Counted from the stretch's first letter, positions 43,251 to 53,547 are shown. The stretch: 64,000 bases of DNA from Psococerastis gibbosa (GCA_963971405.1 OZ020485.1:37219921-37283920), one strand, 5' to 3'. The notes: generated by a model not told the origin, from the letters alone. A program made the numbers and translations.

Positions 43251-43748
43251 GACATTGCCATAGTAATAGTAAATGACAGCGCAGAAGAAGCATCAAAAGA
43301 AATGAACAAAATAATAAGAAAACTACAGAAACTAACACACGATGTGGGTGTCACGATAAACTGCAATAAAACAAAAATTGTTCACATGCGAAACAGGGGA
43401 CCGGTTTATAAGAGGAAAAAATTTATTTTCCACACTCATCACTGTCTTCATCAAACAAACTCAAGAAACTGTGACTGTGTAGAAGAAATAGAGATTAAGG
43501 AGGAGCATAAATACCTTGGGTTAATATTGGACAGTAGACTAACATGGCAGAATCAAATTGATTGTATATACAAAAAAATGAGGTCAGGGTGTTGTGCTAT
43601 ACAAAAATTAAAATATTGCCTTCCGCTAAAAACCCTAAAAATGATTTACCATGCACTAATAGAATCGGTATTAAATTATGGAATACAAACTTGGGGAGAG
43701 ATATCAACAGCTATTTCACAAAAATTCAAAAAATGCAAAATAAACTAG
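43251..43748 (+). pseudogene. Reverse-transcriptase C-terminal fragment, copy 2
   Basis: Aligns with 42130-42600 of copy 1 (motifs C-E and the connecting KLKYCLPLKTLKMIYHAL block). The core frame is open from 43251; the upstream ATG at 43107 belongs to the 3' UTR of copy 1. The frame breaks near 43720 and continues in another frame with KNMLSNKLNKKF to 43891. Confidence 0.88.
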
Positions 43749-43916
43749 TAAAAAACATGCTATCTAATAAATTAAACAAAAAATTTAAAAATATGGACGA
43801 AAAATACAGATTTCTAGATATACTACCAATAGGAAAACTGTACAAATATCTTATAATAAAGAATAACTATTTTATGTATTTAAGTAAATAAGAGGCAACT
43901 GAGAAATGTAGACACA

Positions 43917-44099
43917 TTGAGACAAAATATTCCTATAACACATAATAAGTACGGCAGACGCCTCAATGAAACAGTTTTACCTGAGATATTTAACAAATTG
44001 CCACTTAAACTAAAAGAATTGAACAAAATAGGGAAAATAAAAAAAAGAATTAAAAAAATACTTAATTTTAAATACAGACTATTAGCCATTTCATTATAG
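43917..44099 (+). pseudogene. LINE C-terminal tail, copy 2
   Basis: 60-residue frame with NKYGRRLNE, then LPEIFNKLP, matching NKYGERLNK...NELP of copy 1. The usual acidic spacer before it is disrupted. Confidence 0.85.
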
Positions 44100-44397
44100 G
44101 CCTACATATAATTTTACATCAATATATAATAATATATAATAGTATAAATAATAAATATATATAAATACATCCTTCAGGGTTCAGAAGGATCTCACTCATT
44201 GCAGAAAGCTAGAGTGAGTACTATACAATGGTTAATTATTATTAATTATATTTATATCTTGCAGTGCCACTGCACTATGATCGCTCGATAAGCGGAAGCT
44301 TGAGCGTGATAATGCTGATTAATAACAAATTGTTGTTCTCAATATATGCACCTTGTCCGGGGTTACCGGTCAAGGAAAAAAGTGAAGTGAAGTGAAG

Positions 44398-44429
44398 TGA
44401 TTATTATTATTATTATTATTATTATTATC
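44398..44429. repeat. (ATT)n tail of LINE copy 2
   Basis: About ten TTA/ATT units. They directly abut, on the minus strand, a different LINE C-terminal fragment. Confidence 0.92.
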
Positions 44430-44522
44430 TTCTAGGACTTGGTCCATTCGTCTGAGCCTTGGCCGACCGGGCAGCCTAGGGTGGTTGAAGGTGTCTTCCA
44501 AAACCAGCTTCGGCGTTTTGAA
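44428..44522 (-). pseudogene. LINE C-terminal fragment (PGRPRLRR.DQVLED)
   Basis: The minus strand translates to KLVLEDTFN, then LPGRPRLRRMDQVLED, a typical LINE reverse-transcriptase tail, running into the ATT tract (read as Asn repeats). Distinct from the PHD-finger LINE, and in the opposite orientation. Confidence 0.55.
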
Positions 44523-45091
44523 AACTACGTTAACATTTTAAAATAGAATCAAAGTAAAGCTTACTGTAGGCTATGTACTGTGCTTTTATTTCGAAAAATG
44601 TTGCTACTCATTTATTCTTTGAGTCAACTACGGAAGGGGAACATGCAGGTTGACAACTAATGGAAACTTATTCAGTGATATGGTCCGTGCTCTTCATGGA
44701 AATGTTCACCATGATTGCAGTTTCATTACATCGGCCACCGACCACATACAAGCATTTTCAAGCTTTGAAATTGGCAATTGCGTATCGGTATTGTCATCGG
44801 AGCGCTGGTTTTCAAATAAGCAGCAAGGCATTGTGCGCTCTTGTAATCAGTCATTTGCAAATAACCCGCTAACGAGGGCCTTCTATCATTTCAAAGCCTA
44901 CACTGGCTCGCTTGTTTATAGGCAAACATCCAGGCTTAGAATTAAAATCATTTTTCGTTCTAATTCTCCCAGTACCTGCAAATGAGAATTCTTGCAGAAT
45001 AGCATGTCTATTTCCGCTATGTGATTGTCACTATACTGCTGATTATTCTTCGAAATGAACTATTTTAAAGCTGTAGTGGTCAGTAGTAGTA
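44523..45091. other. No recognisable gene
   Basis: A 111-residue plus-strand ORF (44650-44985) has no motif I recognise, no hydrophobic segment and no homologous copy in the window. I leave it uncalled. Confidence 0.3.
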
Positions 45092-45240
45092 TTAGTATGG
45101 TTGGACATGGACACATTCCCAGGCCACGGTGTGGGCCCATAGGACAGTGGACCTCCTGATTATAGTGGATTCCGAACCACTTGGGAAACACAGTGAAGTC
45201 ACACGATTAGTTCGGAGGTGACCAGGACAAGTCCTACCAT
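45092..45240. repeat. Dispersed repeat, family W (copy 2)
   Basis: Near-identical to 36571-36720, with small insertions (GACATGGACACATT; GACAGTG). Confidence 0.8.
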
Positions 45241-45388
45241 GTTTCCCTACCGGCACTGTGCACACGACCAAGTTGCTGTAGTGGTCACATAATAATTAAT
45301 TATTGTTATCGACTTATACTCCAATATTGCACGTAGTTCGGCCCTCTACGACATTAAAAAATGTCAAAGTTACTTCACGAGGTTTTAC

Positions 45389-45561
45389 GAAGCAGTAGAA
45401 TCAGGGATGATAGGCCGTGGTCTCTTTATGGGCGTACTTTCAACTGTTTCGTCAATATCCGCGGTTGACTGCGTAGACCTCAAAGATTGTATCTCGGAGG
45501 CTCAGCGGCAACTGTTCAGAGCAACCACGGCCTTACATCCCAGATTCTACTGCTTCGTCAC
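45389..45561. mobile_element. Palindrome-ended MITE, family Q (copy 1)
   Basis: GAAGCAGTAGAATC at the left pairs with GATTCTACTGCTTC at the right. Inside are GGCCGTGGTCTCTTT and its partial complement AACCACGGCC. The interior reappears inverted in the 60288 copy (ACGAAAC.GTTGAAAGTAC). Confidence 0.78.
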
Positions 45562-45611
45562 GTAACTCCGGCCGTAAAAGTCTTCGTAATTATACTCACG
45601 TGTTTTGTTTA

Positions 45612-45757
45612 CGGCGGGGTTTCCACATACGTCAATGGTCAATGAGAAATATGGTTTTGACGTGGTAGCAGACATTTTTGTACGTCTTTAATGTCTGCTA
45701 AAACGTCAATTTCATATTTCTCATTGACCATTGACGTATGTGGAAACCCCGCCTTAC
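45612..45757. mobile_element. Family H MITE, short and nearly perfect palindrome
   Basis: GGCGGGGTTTCCACATACGT at the left and its exact complement at the right. The arms continue through CAATGGTCAATGAGAAATAT. TTAC occurs directly outside both ends. About 142 bp. Confidence 0.88.
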
Positions 45758-46215
45758 GGCAGTTTGAATGACGGTATAACAACACCAGTAGGATGCTAAC
45801 TAAATATCAATGACACGTATGGGCTGCTAAAGTACTGTGTGATCAGCAATTAAAACAAATAAGGAACTTGCCTGAGTACTGTATGTATGAACATTTGTGC
45901 AATAGAAGAAAAACAAAATTATTTCATTTCTTTCAATTCCTGGTCAAACAGATTACTAAACCAATCGGTAAGATATGATTGATACACTAGAGAGTATTCC
46001 TATCAGAATTTAAGGCAGTGATTTCAAAATATTTTGTGAACAAAGAAGGGGGTAGTCCACGCGACGAAATTAATTAATTCCTTCCTCCTTTCACAGTCAC
46101 AAAAACGGTTTGGTGAAAAATACCCCAAAAAAATGTTAACTTTGGCAGTAAATTTACGTTTTCTCAACTGAAATATTATTACTTTAAAGAAACCCGATGA
46201 AAAGTGCATAAATTC
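45758..46215. other. No recognisable feature
   Basis: AT-rich spacer; a 61-residue minus-strand ORF has no recognisable domain. Confidence 0.4.
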
Positions 46216-46405
46216 AGGACATGTAGAGTAGTGGTACAGACTCCGACTTTCACCCGAAAGGGTGCTTCCTACATTTTCGGGCCATGCTTTGGAGGGCGGT
46301 CCCGGGCCTTCCTAGCTGGGTGTAAGAGAGGGCTTTATAGCTCTAACTCCACTAGGTTGGCTTAGTAATAGAACAAAAAAGTCAATGTTTATTTATTTAT
46401 TTATC
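46216..46405 (+). mobile_element. SINE-A copy lacking the B-box
   Basis: Head ACATGTAGAGTAGTGGTACA and CACCCGAAAGG, then a deletion of the GTTGGTTCGAGTCCCACACTTG portion, then body and (ATTT)n. Loss of the B-box would abolish internal promoter activity. Confidence 0.85.
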
Positions 46406-47427
46406 ACCAGATATTATCAGTTTAGTGAATAGACTGCTTTTGGAGAGAACTTGAATTTTCTATGATTTTATCAATTTGACCAATTTTAGATATTTGCGTG
46501 GTAAAAAGGAATTAATTATTTTCGTCAAAAAGACTTGTTTGTAAAATATTATGAGATATCTCCCTTAATAGCATTTGAATAAGGGTAGTGGGCAGTCGTC
46601 CAAGTGATTTGGCTGATATACTATCCCTTAAAACCTTAAATTTGAATTCCCTCGTTGATTCGGACGGCTGAGCATGGGGCGCTCAATGGGGATTCGCATT
46701 TGATAACTTGTTGACTATTAGGAATTGTTTAATATTTTAAAGAGAAAACTACTGAAATCGCACTTAATCCTTCAATTTAATCACCAGACTAAACCATTTT
46801 TATTAGACATTCGGAATTCAAACTATAGAAACATACACAAGAGCGGAAAATGGGTTTTTCATCGTAAACATCTGGTGAAATCCCTTTTACAGTAAGTCGA
46901 AACATTTGGTTGGCAGCACGTTTTCCACCCAAAGTCGACCAACATCGCTTTTGTTAACGCTCCAATCACTGTTGGCCTTTTCCTGCCCCACAATTTATAT
47001 CAATAGTGAGCTTATCTTTAAAATTCTCCCTCTATACCTCCAACTCGCTCACTTTTACTCTCTCCGCTTTTGTTCTAATTCTTAAAAGATTAAGCCCTGC
47101 GCTTTTTGTACCAGCCTAAGGAATTTACCCCCTCCCGGAAACATTGTGTTAAGCTTGTCTTTTGTACCCCAAGATAAGGCAACGATACTCTCCCTCATAA
47201 TGACATCACTCAGCTGGTTGTACAATATTATTACATAACATTATTGATTTTTCATCAGCGTCGCAGGAGAAAATTAAATATTGTAGGTCCTGTAATTGTT
47301 TACGTTTTAAAATGGTATCTATAAATACGGAGTGTTCCAGACCACATGGACAACCCATTTATCTCAGTTTAATTATGAGGAAGTTTAAAATACGGTAAAC
47401 CTTTATTATGAGTATAAGGGTATTGAC
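46406..47427. other. No recognisable gene
   Basis: No ORF listed or recognised here; no repeat match found in the window. Confidence 0.4.
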
Positions 47428-47600
47428 TTCGATGGCCAGGAGGTAACGGTTTTTGTACTTGTGCGAGTGTCAACACGCCATGCGATCGGAGACGTGTCTT
47501 AACTCACCCCGTACTAACCTACACAGGCGACTGAAGAGGTGAATCGGATACATTCATGAAATTGTTTGTATGCGGTTAACCTTTATTTATTTTATTTAAA
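47428..47600 (+). mobile_element. LINE-E 3' end, 5'-truncated
   Basis: TTCGATGGCCAGGAGG, GCCATGCGATCGGAGACGTG and GCGACTGAAGAGGTGAATCG, then TTGTATGCGGTTAACCTTTA, ending in an AT-rich tail. Confidence 0.8.
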
Positions 47601-48210
47601 GGTCAAACTTTCGTTTCTACAATTTTATATTTTATATAGGGTATATCGGAATTTTCCAACCTAAGGAGGTCGTGTGACCCATCAACTGAAAGCTCTATTT
47701 ATCTTTTAACCTTTAACTTAGTACACAGGTGAAAATTTCTTTATTGACTTCGTGAAAGCGAAACATAGAATTTACTTTAAAGGTTGTGATACAAGAAACC
47801 CACTACTTTATGTCTATTTGTTGAAAAGTTTTCACCCCGGTTCCCAGTATTTGCATTTTTTTAAAATAAGTATTCGTCTGTAAAATTCACTGTTTTTTGC
47901 TGGCCAAATGTGGCAGACCCCACCTCTATATTTTAAACGGACCGCTTTGTTTGGGGTAATTTCAGTCTTATTCTGTAAAATCTAAACTTTTCAGCTGTCA
48001 AATCCATGAACCCCCTACTTCTTCAAATAAATTCACAGGGGGATGTAGGCTGTAGTTATATGAATCTTCGCCGGTGAATTATTAACTATACTTCAAATTA
48101 CTATCAAAATGCGTCAACCCCCCCTCCCACTATTTAGCCATTTTTGCACTTCCTTTTTAAATAAATGCCTCCGGCCGACAACTAGGCTTTGCAAACCCAA
48201 CAAGGAGGCT
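47601..48210. other. No recognisable gene
   Basis: Unassigned; no ORF of note. Confidence 0.4.
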
Positions 48211-48687
48211 CAGCAGCCTGATCGAGGCGATTATAATACCAGGGTTAAATAAATACCCTAGGGTTGTAACTGTAAACAAACAAATTTTGAATAGCACTTT
48301 CCATTATAAAATTATTTTGTTTCATTTTTAATAGGGCTCTATATTAGACAGGTATTGTCATCCGCCATGTTGTATCCATTATAAGCCTTGTGTATAAGCC
48401 AAGCATTGGGTGTTTACCTATTTATTTTTATAAATTTATCGTTGTTTATTTATTTTTAGTAAAAAAACGTGCTACCAAGTAGGGAAGTTTGTAATAAAAA
48501 ATTATTAAAACGTGTATTAGTTTTTTTCAATATTTTTCAATCTTTTACTTTACTTACAATACTTACCATGTAGGAAATATGGGATACAACATGGCGGATG
48601 ACAATACCCGGGTATATAGTGCCTTAATTTTTAAAACCAGGGGATTAAATAAATACCGGTATTATAATCGCCTCGATCAGGCTGCTG
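48211..48687. mobile_element. Family M MITE (copy 6) split by a second MITE
   Basis: Left half 48211-48333 (CAGCAGCCTGATCGAGGCG, GAATAGCACTTTCCATTATA). Right half 48637-48687 (CCAGGGGATTAAATAAATAC, CGCCTCGATCAGGCTGCTG). The halves rejoin at a TTTTTAATA/CCAGGGG sequence seen intact in other copies. Confidence 0.85.
48334..48626. mobile_element. MITE nested in family M, 10-bp target duplication
   Basis: Ends GGGCTCTATATTAGACAGGT and complement of TACCCGGGTATATAGTGCC, with a strong inner inverted repeat TATTGTCATCCGCCATGTTG / complement (48351-48377, 48585-48606). Flanks ATTTTTAATA and ATTTTTAAAA match at 9 of 10 bases. A 9-10-bp duplication points towards the Mutator-like superfamily (inference). 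Confidence 0.8.
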
Positions 48688-49485
48688 GTAGAGCACCTGG
48701 CAATTTTGTTAAGGTAAAAAAATCACTATTACAGTCATTTAACTCATCTTGCAGTAAAGATCCTTACCAGATATTAAATTTTATTAAATTTTACCAATGC
48801 TTTTGAAATTCCGTCACAGAGCTACAAGTCGCGCTGTCATTGAACAAACAAACCTTTGCTGAATGGCTAACTTGGTTCGGTAAGTTTCACTGGAAATGAC
48901 GGAAAACTAGCCTCTCATTTTGCAAATAACCACCCCACTCTGCTGATGGGGAAGTTTATGTATATTAAGCGCAAGATAATTTATTCGTAGCTTCATAAAC
49001 TACAATCAAGTCGACCCAAAGTTGGGCAAACTAACAACTGATGAGTCAACTAATTGACTTGACAGAATCTTATTGGCAGGAATATAATACGTTCAGTACG
49101 GTACCGCTCTTTGTTGCAGGAATTTATTTTGAATTAATATAGCTGCCCGGGCCCCTGGGGAGTTCATGCCCTTCTTGCTTGCCTAGCTCGCCACATCTGG
49201 TCCACCAGGAGCGTCACTTGGATTCCCAGAAGGTCAATTCCTCCCACCCTGACCAATGAGGAAATCTTTACAGCCATATTTAAAATTGTCATCTCGCCCC
49301 CCCCCTTTGAATATAATGTAAACGACGCTGCTATTTCCCACCAAGCTTCTCTACCTGGACCTCATTCTGTTCGGTCCTCCTGCCCCTGACCTTTACACTG
49401 TCGTCACGGTCCCCCGGGCGGTCTATACAAGTATTTTCGCTGTGTGTATGAATTAATATGTAGTAACCCGTTCGGGCCAAAGGTA
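48688..49485. other. No recognisable gene
   Basis: A GC-richer patch at 49140-49300 (CTGCCCGGGCCCCTGGGG) with no ORF. A C-run at 49298-49308. Confidence 0.35.
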
Positions 49486-49575
49486 GCTATAGAAAGCATC
49501 AACCGACCTGGGCGCTCTAGAAAGGAATATCTGTAGCAAGTGATGGAGGATGAAGGGGGCCAGTATGTACGTCGA

Positions 49576-49664
49576 TTAACAAAAAATAACAAAAACTCTA
49601 AGTTTTTGTTATTTTTTTGTTTATTAAAATGAAATACCACGAAGTCACGAGTAATCTAATTATT
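49576..49664 (+). mobile_element. Small hairpin element, internally deleted copy
   Basis: About 89 bp. Starts TTAACAAAAAATAACAAAAA, has a 5-base spacer CTAAG, then the complementary arm, then the tail AAAATGAAATACCACGAAGT...ATCTAATTATTTA. Flanked by TATGTACGTCGA at 49564-49575 and 49665-49676, an exact 12-bp direct repeat. Confidence 0.82.
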
Positions 49665-49730
49665 TATGTACGTCGAGCTGAAGAGGGCGTGCCAGGTTCG
49701 AGGGGAGTGGAGGCATGTTGCTGCCAACCA

Positions 49731-50008
49731 TAAATAAACAAAAAATAACAAAAACTTAGAGTTTTAGAAAAACTTGTTATAACAACCCGAATTAGTAAAA
49801 CCCAAATAATCGTTAAGAAATTAACTTTGTCTAAGAAACCCACTTGTGTTAGTATAGTGGGTTTCTTAGACAAAGTTAATTTCTTAACGATTATTTGGGT
49901 TTTACTAATTCGGGTTGTTATAACAAGTTTTTCTAAAACTCTAAGTTTTTGTTATTTTTTGTTTATTAAAATGAAATAGCACGAAGTCACGAGTAATCTA
50001 ATTATTTA
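49731..50008 (+). mobile_element. Small hairpin element, long copy with perfect 112-bp inverted repeat
   Basis: Arms 49733-49844 and 49856-49967 are exact reverse complements as I read them, with an 11-base loop. The tail AAAATGAAATAGCACGAAGT...ATCTAATTATTTA follows and matches the short copy except for one base. Flanked by an exact 12-bp direct repeat TGCTGCCAACCA (49719-49730, 50009-50020). No coding sequence. Confidence 0.88.
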
Positions 50009-50062
50009 TGCTGCCAACCAGCCAGTCAGCTGTAACTTGAAGAAGAAGCGGAAGAAGCCTAT

Positions 50063-50775
50063 CCGTGGTCAGTTTCTTGACACATCGAATTTGGTCGTCG
50101 TGGTACGAACCAAATTTGCCCTAACAAATTCACCCATTTTTTATCATGTTCATGTAGCCGTCATTGCTTTGTTGCCAGGGGTAATTAAATATTTAAATCA
50201 TCTGAACTGACTTGTTTTATTTTTATTTTTAATTTGCACATGCATAGAATTGACTGAGCATGGCTTGCTTTGAAAAAATAGCACTCTACAAATAATTCGT
50301 ACGGAATTGTTCATATCTTGTTTTCAAGAGACTTCAAATTCAAGGGTTGGGAATAAGAAAGGAATTCAAGGGGAAAACGCAGGTGTTTGGGAAATCTAAG
50401 GAATTTAACCCACAGCTCTCGTACCACTTGAGCCTTCTTAATCGACCGCCTAACATTCATAAATCAAAATCAGCGAGCCTCCTATCACGCCTTTTCCCTT
50501 AACTAATTACACTCCCGGGTAAAAAGGGAAGATCATTTAAAATGATTCCAACATTTTTTAGGGGCAAAAGACTTCCTCGAAGAAGGTAATGCAATTAATC
50601 ACTCTTTAACTTTCATACATTCAGGGGCGAGTCTTCAGTTTTTATCGTTTTTTTTTTATTATGACCCGATCACAAACTTTCGTTTGCGCTACTTATTTTT
50701 TTTGACAAAAGCAATTGTTGAACTAGTTTGGACTGGTTGATGACTGGTCTCACCGATAAACCCATACTATTATGC
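50063..50775. other. No recognisable gene
   Basis: Unassigned. The minus-strand ORF 50670-50873 overlaps the following MITE and has no recognisable domain. Confidence 0.35.
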
Positions 50776-50953
50776 AGGGCCATGCCCAGAGGGGGGTCCA
50801 TTGGGTCCAGACCCCCCCCCCCCCGAAATAAATTTTTGTATGTAAACCTGCATGTTTTGAAGAATATACCCATTAATTCATTAATAAATTACGTTAAAAA
50901 AATAATTTTGAACCCTCCCCCCCCCCGAAATCAAAACCTGGGCACGGCCTTGG
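50776..50953. mobile_element. GGCCGTGCCC-type hAT-like MITE, full copy
   Basis: Left AGGGCCATGCCCAGAGGGG and right CCTGGGCACGGCCTTGG are inverted repeats. C-runs lie at 50811-50824 and 50918-50929. Flanks TATTATGC and TATCATGT match at 6 of 8. Other copies: 28180 (partial), 53548 (split). Confidence 0.72.
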
Positions 50954-51024
50954 TATCATGTCTTAAGCAACATCTCTTATCTTCCTTTGTGTAACGGTTT
51001 ATTTGACCCTGTAGGAGGCTGATC

Positions 51025-51092
51025 CCAAATTAAAGGACTTATGATTAATATATATAATATAATAAAATACAGTATCAATCACATTTTGCAGC

Positions 51093-51146
<54 letters not shown>

Positions 51147-51245
51147 TTTCTATGTTCTGCTTGGGAGTTGCCTCGGAATTGCCGTCTAAGTCGTCGTTAG
51201 CAGTCTTTTATCACTTCACGAAGCCTACCCATCAGTAGTCATGTA
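51025..51245 (+). repeat. Dispersed repeat, family Y (copy 2), with (CT)n
   Basis: Homologous to 23613-23800. A pure CT run of about 24 units lies at 51093-51140 in place of the short CTCTCTC of copy 1. Confidence 0.75.
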
Positions 51246-51250
51246 AGGAC

Positions 51251-53317
51251 GATCAGAGAAGCTATTGCTGAAACAAAATTTTCGTTAATGGCATAACCTT
51301 TTTAAGTAATTTTCACCCTTGGTTGGGCTACCATTTTAAATGTTCAATTATTGCTTACTATATGCTACACTGTGACACATACAATAATATCTTGACAATA
51401 AGTTTAAATTTTCTCTTGCATACTTTGTTGTTTTGACTGTTTTCTTACACTTGTCGATGGCAGCCAAAACTGGGCTTAATAATTAATTATATAGCGTGAA
51501 ACCATAGGCTACGTAATTTTTTTTTTTTTTACAATGAGCGATAGTAAGTTATACAAAGTTAATAAGGAGACTGTTATGTGTACACTCATGTCACTTACTT
51601 GTCTTTGATAATGCAAACTATTCAGCATTTTATTGCTACGTTGGTTATTTTGAGCACCTGACACAAATAATAACAGGCTACGTAATTTATTGTTTTCCAT
51701 CCCCTTGCAGGGAAGATGGGGTGCGTCATCAGTGTCTGTGTTGCGTAGGTCTAATCATGTGTTTTGTTGGACTTGTCTCAAACACGTATTAGGGGATGTT
51801 CCCTCTATTCACCCTATGCGCTTTATTCTTCCTGATCCACACAGGGGCTTTCGTTTTGGATCCCTTCAACCAGAACCATGACCGATTGGGCTCTTTCGGT
51901 CCCAATTTTTATCCATGGTCATGCTTCATGTCTTTTTCAGCTTATTTAAATAAATCATATTTCCCCTCGAACAAATTCCACCCTCTAAAATTTGCAGTGA
52001 TTCTCGGGATAAATGACAATTTGTTGTTTACATTTTCTAGCCACCATTTAAAGCAATGAATAGGCCAAGACCCAATTCATATCTTCTGTAATTTAGTCAA
52101 GAGATTAGATTTGTAGAAAATACTTTGCTACATATACATATAAAATAGACTAAACTCATAGAATGATTTGAACCTTGTTGGTCTTTCCAGATATTCAAAT
52201 ACGGACACCATGTACTTTTTTTTTTAAATAAAATATTGAAGCTTTATCAGTGGAGTAATTAAATTGCTTATTGAATGTAGGAATCAGTAAAGCGCTGGCG
52301 AGGCTGTAATCACAGATTTGTAAGTCTATTTGAAATAGAGAGGTAAGCCTGCATAGTATCAGATTCGGCCCAATTTTCCGATAACCAATATTCCAAAGAA
52401 TTTGATTAATACTTTGCTCTTTGCTAATACTACGTTCTCTTTGTTATTGGTTTTTCAGGGTAGAATTGGCAATGGAGCAGAAAATACCAATGCCCTTTGT
52501 GGAAAAGGGTTCCTTGAGGGAAAATTAAGAAATTGGTTAGTTATACTGTTGGGCTGTAGTCTCAAGTTTTCTTTTTATTAAGCTAGTTAAATAATAATTC
52601 AAAATTATCCTTTTACTCTAATATTGTAAGAAGGTAAGTATTAAATTTTCTAATCAATCATGACCCTTTGAAAAGCCCTTATAACAAATGGATTCAAATA
52701 TGATGCTCATCATGTCACTTAATCAGCATAATGTATGTAGAGCCTGGAGAATATTTAAACAGTCCATTATTGACATTAAATTAGAACACCAATGGTCTTG
52801 CGAAGGTTGGCTGTGTAGGCTATAAAACCTTACAAAGCTTTATCCATTACAGCGTATTATGCCTTGCTTGGTTAACCAAGATAAATTGCCCAAATTTACT
52901 TCAAAATATGAAAAACTCCCCGTGTGCCATAAATTAACCTGGACTGGGTTGCGTCAATTTTTTTGCACGATTCTCATTACATGTTTGCTTGTAGTTTAAA
53001 AAGGTGTTCATTTACAATTTTGACTGGACTATAAGGTATATACCATGCGTTATATTGCTACGTAGCATTCGTGTATTACCTGTATAAATTAACATACAAT
53101 CAGTCCCCCTATTACTAACTCATGTATTGTTCCAATGTTCAATCGAATAAATATGGGTCTAAAAAAAATTGGAACGTGTAATAGGCTACCTAAATTCAGA
53201 TTGAAATCGTATACTTCAACATAAACAATCGAAATATTTCTTCAATGGAATGAATATTAGATTGGATTATATTTTATTTTCTTCTAGATGTTATTTTAAG
53301 CACCTACAATATTATTG
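51251..53317. other. No recognisable gene
   Basis: Two kilobases without a repeat I can match. Two overlapping plus-strand ORFs at 51690-52059 (63 and 87 residues) have no motif. The cleanest candidate in the window for unique host sequence. Confidence 0.35.
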
Positions 53318-53400
53318 CATGTGTAAGAGAGGGCTTTATAGCCCTAACTCCGCTCGGTTGGCTTAGTAATAGAACAAAAACCGTCCTTATTTATTTATAT
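53318..53400 (+). mobile_element. SINE-A 3' fragment
   Basis: GTGTAAGAGAGGGCTTTATA, then CCTAACTCCGCTCGGTTGG and a (TTTA)n end. The whole tRNA-like head is missing. Confidence 0.85.
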
Positions 53401-53419
53401 TGATTTATTTTATTATTAA

Positions 53420-53522
53420 TACAATCTGTTTCAGGGTTAGCATGAAAACAAGACTTTATACTATAAAATTATAGTCCTTTAGGTATTTCAATAAAGTCGT
53501 TTCAATTCAATTCAATTCAATA
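53420..53522 (+). mobile_element. Retroposon tail with (AATTC)n
   Basis: TACAATCTGTTTCAGGGTTAGCATGAAAACAAGACTTTATA-type body ending TCAATAAAGTCGTTTCAATTC and four AATTC units. The reverse of this occurs at 58530-58640 (AATTGAATTGAAAACGAC, then ACTATAAAGTCTTC and CATGCTAACC). Two copies in opposite orientation with a pentanucleotide tail indicate a retroposed element of unknown family. Confidence 0.65.
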
Positions 53523-53547
53523 AATAGTACATTGCACAATCAGGGTA

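Larger units (their letters stand above)
43248..44400 (+). mobile_element. 5'-truncated relative of the PHD-finger LINE (copy 2)
   Basis: Starts inside the FADD box of the reverse transcriptase (reading DDIAIV). Continues through TINCNKTKIVHMRNRG and EHKYLGLILDSRLTW (frame ending 43748), then the C-terminal domain in two more frames (to 43891 and 43917-44099). The 3' UTR holds the hairpin CTTGTCC...GGTCAAG and a GTGAAGTGAAGTGA stretch before (ATT)n. Clearly the same family as copy 1, but diverged, so not a simple duplication. Confidence 0.9.
49490..50062 (+). pseudogene. LINE C-terminal fragment and tail, interrupted twice
   Basis: With the two inserts removed, the order is ATCAACCGACCTGGGCGC, AGTGATGGAGGATG, CAGTATGTACGTCGA/AGCTGAAGAGGGCGTGCCA, TCGAGGGGAGTGGAGGCAT, TGCTGCCAACCA/GCCAG, and CTGTAACTTGAAGAAGAAGC. 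It matches 6265-6440 (inverse) and 38190-38276. The conceptual peptide shows a GRSRK...YVR.AEEGV type C-terminus. Confidence 0.65.

Noticed and set aside
44650..44985. 111-residue ORF next to the LINE pair as a host gene
   Set aside because: No recognisable domain, no supporting signals; kept only as unassigned spacer.
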